A DNA stretch of 36,940 bases from Camelimonas lactis. Its GTDB lineage: Bacteria; Pseudomonadota; Alphaproteobacteria; Rhizobiales; Beijerinckiaceae. Below are positions 33,582-36,940 of this stretch, one piece after another. Numbering within the stretch: position 1 is the stretch's first letter; each line of letters opens with the position of its first letter. Made by a program: the position numbers and the translations under genes. The stretch covers positions 1 to 36,940 of the forward strand of contig NZ_SLWL01000021.1 of assembly GCF_004342915.1 (NCBI RefSeq), read 5' to 3'. Below the pieces are notes generated by a model that was given only the letters and a program-made list of their open reading frames with translations, was not told the DNA's origin and searched no databases.

Positions 33582-34940
33582 GTGCTGACATTGAAGTCGC
33601 TTGGCGCAGCCAGAACCGTGACCGGCTCGAAGCATCTGCTCACCTTCGGGGGGCATCGTATTCTGGTCGATTGCGGCCTGTTCCAGGGGTTGAAGCACCT
33701 TCGGGAACTCAACTGGGCGCCGTTGCCGACGTCGCCGCGCGACATCGACGCCGTGGTGCTGACACACGGGCATCTTGACCATTGCGGCTATCTGCCCCGG
33801 CTGGTTCGCGACGGCTTCCGGGGCAAAATTTATGCGACGGAAGCAAGCCGCGACGTCGCGGAGCTGATCCTCAAGGACAGCGCGTTCCTGCAGGAGAAGG
33901 ACGCGGAGTTCCTCAACCGGCACGGACTGACAAGGCACAAGCCGGCGCTGCCGCTTTATGGGATCGACGACGCCCTGCGGGCGATGGATCATTTCGCGGC
34001 GGTGGCGTTCGATAAGACTGTCAGCCTGCCAGGCGGCGCGACGTTGCGATTTCGCCATGCCGGGCACATTCTTGGCGCCGCGCATGCGGACATCCGCTGG
34101 GGCGGTCGCAGCCTGATGTTTTCCGGCGATATCGGCCGCTACGGCGATCCCCTCTTCCCTGACCCGGTTTCTGGCGGCGCGCCCGACTACATCATGGTGG
34201 AGTCGACCTATGGCGATCGCGTGCACCCTGACGGGGACCCGGCCATGGCCCTGGGGGCGATCGCGGAGCGCACCATGGCGCGCGGCGGCACGCTTGTCAT
34301 TCCGGCTTTCGCGGTCGGCCGGGCGCAGCAGCTGCTTTACCATTTCTGGACCCTGAAACAGGCGGGCCGGCTTGGCTCTGTCCCCATTTTTCTCGACAGC
34401 CCCATGGCGATCGACGCCACGGACATGATGTGCCGGCACACTCCCGACCACCGCCTGTCGCCGGCGGTCTGCCGCGCGGCCTTCAGCATCGCCCGTTATA
34501 CGAATGACGTGGAAGCCTCAAAGGCGATCACGGCGAGCACGTTTCCCAAGATTGTCATTGCCGCTTCGGGCATGATGACCGGCGGCCGCGTCCTGCACCA
34601 TCTCAAGACCTTCGGCCCCAACCCCAGGAACACGATCCTGCTGTCTGGCTTCCAGGCGCCCGGCACGCGGGGCAGCCTGCTGCAACAGGGCGCGAAAGCG
34701 CTCAAGATTCATGGCGCGTTGACGCCCATTAACGCCGAAGTGGTGCAACTGGACATGCTGTCCGCCCATGCCGACAGCAACGGGCTGATGCGCTGGCTTT
34801 CCGGGTTCAGCCGCGCGCCCCGACGCGTGTTCATCGTGCACGGCGAACCGGAGGCCTCCATGGCGTTAAAGGCGCGTATCGACGGGGAGCTGGGCTGGCG
34901 CAGCGTCATTCCGGAGCCTGCCGAGGAATTCGTCCTGTAA
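33582..34940 (+). CDS. MBL-fold, beta-CASP RNA-processing-type metallohydrolase
   Basis: The protein has 452 residues. The metallo-beta-lactamase core has the zinc motif HTHGHLDHCGYLPRL (HxHxDH variant) and a GHILGAAH histidine. A beta-CASP insertion with STYGDR and VIPAFAVGRAQQLLYHF follows, then IAASGMMTGGRVLHHL, the RNA-specificity (RMMBL) region FQAPGTRGSLLQQG, LDMLSAHADSNGLMRWL and FIVHGEPEAS. This is the order of CPSF73/YSH1-like and bacterial RNase-like proteins. The function is probably RNA cleavage or exonuclease activity; the target is unknown. The ATG/GTG choice was decided by AGGGAG 6 nt before a GTG at 33582. The upstream extension to 33366 is basic and unlike the family. Confidence 0.9.
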   Translation: MLTLKSLGAARTVTGSKHLLTFGGHRILVDCGLFQGLKHLRELNWAPLPTSPRDIDAVVLTHGHLDHCGYLPRLVRDGFRGKIYATEASRDVAELILKDSAFLQEKDAEFLNRHGLTRHKPALPLYGIDDALRAMDHFAAVAFDKTVSLPGGATLRFRHAGHILGAAHADIRWGGRSLMFSGDIGRYGDPLFPDPVSGGAPDYIMVESTYGDRVHPDGDPAMALGAIAERTMARGGTLVIPAFAVGRAQQLLYHFWTLKQAGRLGSVPIFLDSPMAIDATDMMCRHTPDHRLSPAVCRAAFSIARYTNDVEASKAITASTFPKIVIAASGMMTGGRVLHHLKTFGPNPRNTILLSGFQAPGTRGSLLQQGAKALKIHGALTPINAEVVQLDMLSAHADSNGLMRWLSGFSRAPRRVFIVHGEPEASMALKARIDGELGWRSVIPEPAEEFVL

Positions 34941-34986
34941 CCGGCGCTTCCCGTCTGGCCCGCGCGCCGCGCGTCGGCTGCACGCC

Positions 34987-35127
34987 GCAACCATTGCCGA
35001 CCGCAATCCGCCTGTCGCTGGACGACGTCGCATATGTCCCGCGCCCCTCCAGCCGCGGCGTTACCGTGAATATGCGCGCATCCAGGATGTCGCACAGGCG
35101 CCGATTTCGCAAGACGGCAATGGTTGC
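34987..35127. other. Long imperfect hairpin after the MBL-fold gene
   Basis: A 141-nt stretch folds back on itself. Bases 34987-34999 pair perfectly with 35115-35127 (13 pairs, GCAACCATTGCCG facing CGGCAATGGTTGC). Then 35002-35003/35108-35109, 35005-35008/35103-35106, 35009-35015/35094-35100 (7 perfect), 35018-35022/35081-35085, 35029-35035/35070-35076 (7 perfect) and 35039-35043/35054-35058. About 43 pairs form one elongated hairpin with small bulges. It begins 46 nt after the MBL stop codon and has no T run. It could be a structured RNA, a processing site, or a palindromic mobile remnant. Confidence 0.65.
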
Positions 35128-35546
35128 CGGAACGGGAACAGGAATGACCGGGGTGGAAGGCCCACGCATACTATAGACAATAAGTCAGGTTATGACGTTG
35201 TTGCTTGACAGTGCACCTGTGCAATGCTGAAATCGACCGAAAGCCGGAAATCGGCTATGAAAAAATACAGCTCTCTGTAACTTGGCTGTACTGGATGCAG
35301 AGACGTATGTTTTTATGGTTGAGATGGATTAAACTCACCTAAACTTGATCGACCAACCTTATCTTTTCCTATTGTCTGATCGGTAACAGGCGAGCACAAA
35401 TCAGATGTCGCCGTCGCCGGTGGGTCTCTGGATAGTACTTATGGCGCATATCCCGGTCTGCTCCGGTGGCGGGCAAGTAATGGTCAAGCTCCCGATTGGC
35501 ACGCGGCGTTCATGCGGCCATTCGCGGCGTACCGGAGGAAAACGGG
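35128..35546 (+). promoter_or_regulatory. Porin upstream region with a candidate sigma-70 promoter at 35205-35233
   Basis: No gene is recognised in this stretch. From about 35168 the DNA is much more AT-rich than its neighbours. A consensus -35 TTGACA (35205-35210), a 17-nt spacer and a weak -10 TGAAAT (35228-35233) form a candidate promoter. It would give a long leader of about 310 nt before the porin. The leader contains small stems such as AGCCG-N5-CGGCT and TACAG-CTCT-CTGTA (about 35254-35283), which may make a structured 5' UTR, common for porin mRNAs under small-RNA or stress control. Confidence 0.4.
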
Positions 35547-36812
35547 GTGGCTGTTTATCCTTCCTGTATTATCGGCGGGCTGGGGGCGATGGCGCTTCTT
35601 GTGTCATCCGCCGCGACGGTCCAGGCGGCGGACGATGCGGCGCGCGCCCGGTGCACCGCTGACAACAACGCAGCTTTCTACTCTGAATCAACCGATACAT
35701 GCATCAAGTTCGGCGCGTATCTGTGGGCTGAGGGGTATTTTAATACATATGCAAAATACCCCGGGAAGAACGACAGATGGTACGGCATCGGCACGCTCGG
35801 CGTGAAGATGAACACGGAGACGACCACGGCCTACGGGCCGCTCAGAACCTTTGTCAACCTGCGGTTCCGTTACAGAACCGCCGATGAATGGTCTGACGGG
35901 CCTTATAAATTCAGTCTGGTTCCGTGGGACGCCTATGTTGATTATGCCGGATTTACGTTAGGGCATCGCGGTTCACTGTTCGATTTTTATGCAAATGCGA
36001 ACGTAATCGGAACCGACCCGGCGACAATTGGCGACAGCCAGCAATTGTTGCTGGCCGCCTATACCTATAAATTCGCGCATGGCTGGAGCGTTGCGCTGTC
36101 GGTCGAGGAGCCGTGGGCCCGCATGGGCGGCATTAATGCGGCCAACGCCCGCTCAAAAGGCATTTTCAGGCAAAACACCTCCGTGCCGGATTTTGTTGGC
36201 GTCATTGCCCAAAAGGGCGCGTGGGGCGAGTTGCAGTTCTCGGCCGCCTTGCATCGCGTCAAGGCCAAGACTTTTTCGACGCCAGCGCAGGGATACGAGG
36301 GGGCGCAGAACCCGGGAATCTGGGGCTATGCATTACAGGCGGGCGTTGTGTTCGATCTGCCCCGGATTGCGCCGGGCGACTCGCTGTTTCTCCAGACTGC
36401 CTACGTCAACGGGGCGACCACCTATCTCGGTCTGGTCAATGCAAGCGGCGACTTCTCTCCACCCGACGCCTTTGTGACCGGATCGGGGAGGTTGCGCGGC
36501 GTTACAGGCTGGAACATGACAGCCCAGTTCCTGCACAACTGGACGCCAAAGCTGCAATCGGCCTTCTTTGGCGGGTACGCCCGCTTCTATCTCGGCAACG
36601 CCGAGGCCCGGGCGACCTATGGCGCATCGGGCGGCGTGAACTACAATCTCGGCGCCAACCTGACGTGGACGCCGGTCGCGCCGTTCTCCCTGGTTCTTCA
36701 GTATGACTACAACATGTATCAGGCCGCCAATTTCACGCCCACGGGCTTCGGGATGCCGCGCCGGTCGCAAAACGCGCACCAGGTGTTGTTGATGGCCCAG
36801 TACCGGCTCTGA
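35547..36812 (+). CDS. Porin_2-family outer membrane porin
   Basis: The protein has 421 residues from a GTG at 35547, chosen because GGAGGA lies 7 nt upstream and the signal peptide (IIGGLGAMALLVSSAATVQA) follows directly; the frame also opens at an ATG at 35496. The mature start has the alphaproteobacterial Porin_2 mark, FYSESTDTCIKFGAYLWAEG, with two cysteines likely disulfide-linked. The remainder is beta-barrel-like with alternating aromatic residues, ending in an amphipathic MAQYRL strand that suits BAM recognition. It forms a diffusion channel for small solutes in the outer membrane. Its third-position GC is visibly lower than in neighbouring genes, which may reflect different ancestry or expression. 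Confidence 0.9.
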   Translation: MAVYPSCIIGGLGAMALLVSSAATVQAADDAARARCTADNNAAFYSESTDTCIKFGAYLWAEGYFNTYAKYPGKNDRWYGIGTLGVKMNTETTTAYGPLRTFVNLRFRYRTADEWSDGPYKFSLVPWDAYVDYAGFTLGHRGSLFDFYANANVIGTDPATIGDSQQLLLAAYTYKFAHGWSVALSVEEPWARMGGINAANARSKGIFRQNTSVPDFVGVIAQKGAWGELQFSAALHRVKAKTFSTPAQGYEGAQNPGIWGYALQAGVVFDLPRIAPGDSLFLQTAYVNGATTYLGLVNASGDFSPPDAFVTGSGRLRGVTGWNMTAQFLHNWTPKLQSAFFGGYARFYLGNAEARATYGASGGVNYNLGANLTWTPVAPFSLVLQYDYNMYQAANFTPTGFGMPRRSQNAHQVLLMAQYRL

Positions 36813-36817
36813 ATGAT

Positions 36818-36848
36818 CCGGCGATACGTCGGGTATGTATATATTTTT
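36818..36848 (+). terminator. Candidate intrinsic terminator of the porin gene
   Basis: CCGGCG-ATA-CGTCGG (36818-36832) is a 6-bp stem with one G-U and a 3-nt loop starting 6 nt after the stop codon. The AT-rich run GTATGTATATATTTTT follows it. The stem is short, so this is moderate evidence. A second hairpin, CGCCA-TTTTC-TGGCG (36870-36884), lies further on. Confidence 0.45.
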
Positions 36849-36922
36849 GAGAACACCGGGAATAAAGTGCGCCATTTTCTGGCGTGCCTCACCGATATAA
36901 AAGTATGCCAGTCCTGCTAGAC

Positions 36923-36940
36923 CTCCGTTTTTTGGCGGAG
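36923..36940. other. Small palindrome at the right edge
   Basis: CTCCG (36923-36927) and CGGAG (36936-36940) form a 5-bp inverted repeat with an 8-nt T-rich loop, ending exactly at the window edge. It may be part of a longer stem continuing outside. Confidence 0.3.

Noticed and set aside
34987-35127. Integron attC site
   Set aside because: The long imperfect hairpin shape prompted the idea, but I see no RYYYAAC/GTTRRRY core pair at the ends and no integrase or cassette array.
35346-35358. Fnr/FixK box upstream of the porin (TTGATCGACCAA)
   Set aside because: Only the first half-site matches; the second half does not read ATCAA.
1-36940. Mobile elements, CRISPR arrays, tRNA or rRNA genes
   Set aside because: No transposase, integrase or phage frame, no regularly spaced repeats, and no tRNA-like T-loop or rRNA segments were seen on either strand. 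The cruciform at 12677 is not tRNA-like.

Overview
The window is GC-rich DNA with tightly packed, mostly minus-strand operons. It most likely comes from an alphaproteobacterium of the Hyphomicrobiales (rhizobiales) type. Supporting this are the Porin_2-type porin with its FYxxxTDTCIKxG block, the ccoNOQP-ccoGHIS (fixNOQP-fixGHIS) order, pseudoazurin plus NnrS beside a Crp/Fnr regulator, and strong GC bias at third codon positions. The genus cannot be fixed from the sequence alone. No rRNA, tRNA, CRISPR array, transposase or phage gene was seen.

Layout. (1) 1-7163, minus strand: a five-gene peptide/nickel-type ABC transporter (permeases B and C, binding protein, ATPases D and F), followed by a regulator with two complete TetR DNA-binding domains in one chain that runs off the left edge. 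(2) 7573-8000: a small secreted basic protein with its own terminator. (3) 8081-16262, minus strand: a complete cbb3 oxidase locus, ccoN-O-Q-P then ccoG-H-I-S. The 228-nt gap between ccoP and ccoG holds an elaborate nested inverted-repeat structure. (4) 16439-19407: pseudoazurin, NnrS and a possible coupled small ORF, divergent from a Crp/Fnr-family regulator. A perfect TTTGCG-N4-CGCAAA dyad lies between the divergent genes and a near copy lies in front of ccoN. (5) 19706-24293: a DUF1254/DUF1214 protein, a SAM methyltransferase and an orphan Tat-exported amino-acid-type binding protein, separated by long gaps with hairpins and a cobalamin-riboswitch-like stretch. (6) 24761-26527: a membrane phosphoethanolamine-transferase-like enzyme. 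(7) 26669-33341: a sulfur module with a divergent LysR regulator, cysJ, cysI, a 1-Cys peroxiredoxin and metB. (8) 33582-36812: a beta-CASP metallo-beta-lactamase RNase-like protein, a long imperfect hairpin, and a porin.

How it fits together. Blocks 3 and 4 look like one low-oxygen/nitrogen-oxide respiration region: a high-affinity oxidase with its copper and assembly factors, a blue copper electron carrier usually serving nitrite reductase, NnrS, and a regulator whose probable binding site is shared by both promoters. Block 7 takes sulfite to sulfide and then routes cysteine sulfur toward methionine. Block 1 is a peptide-type importer that may be controlled by the tandem TetR.

The observations I consider most worth pursuing are the multi-branched palindromic element between ccoP and ccoG (12677-12848), the shared Crp/Fnr dyad, the long hairpin after the MBL gene (34987-35127), the tandem TetR, and the cobalamin-riboswitch-like relic (about 22808-22975).
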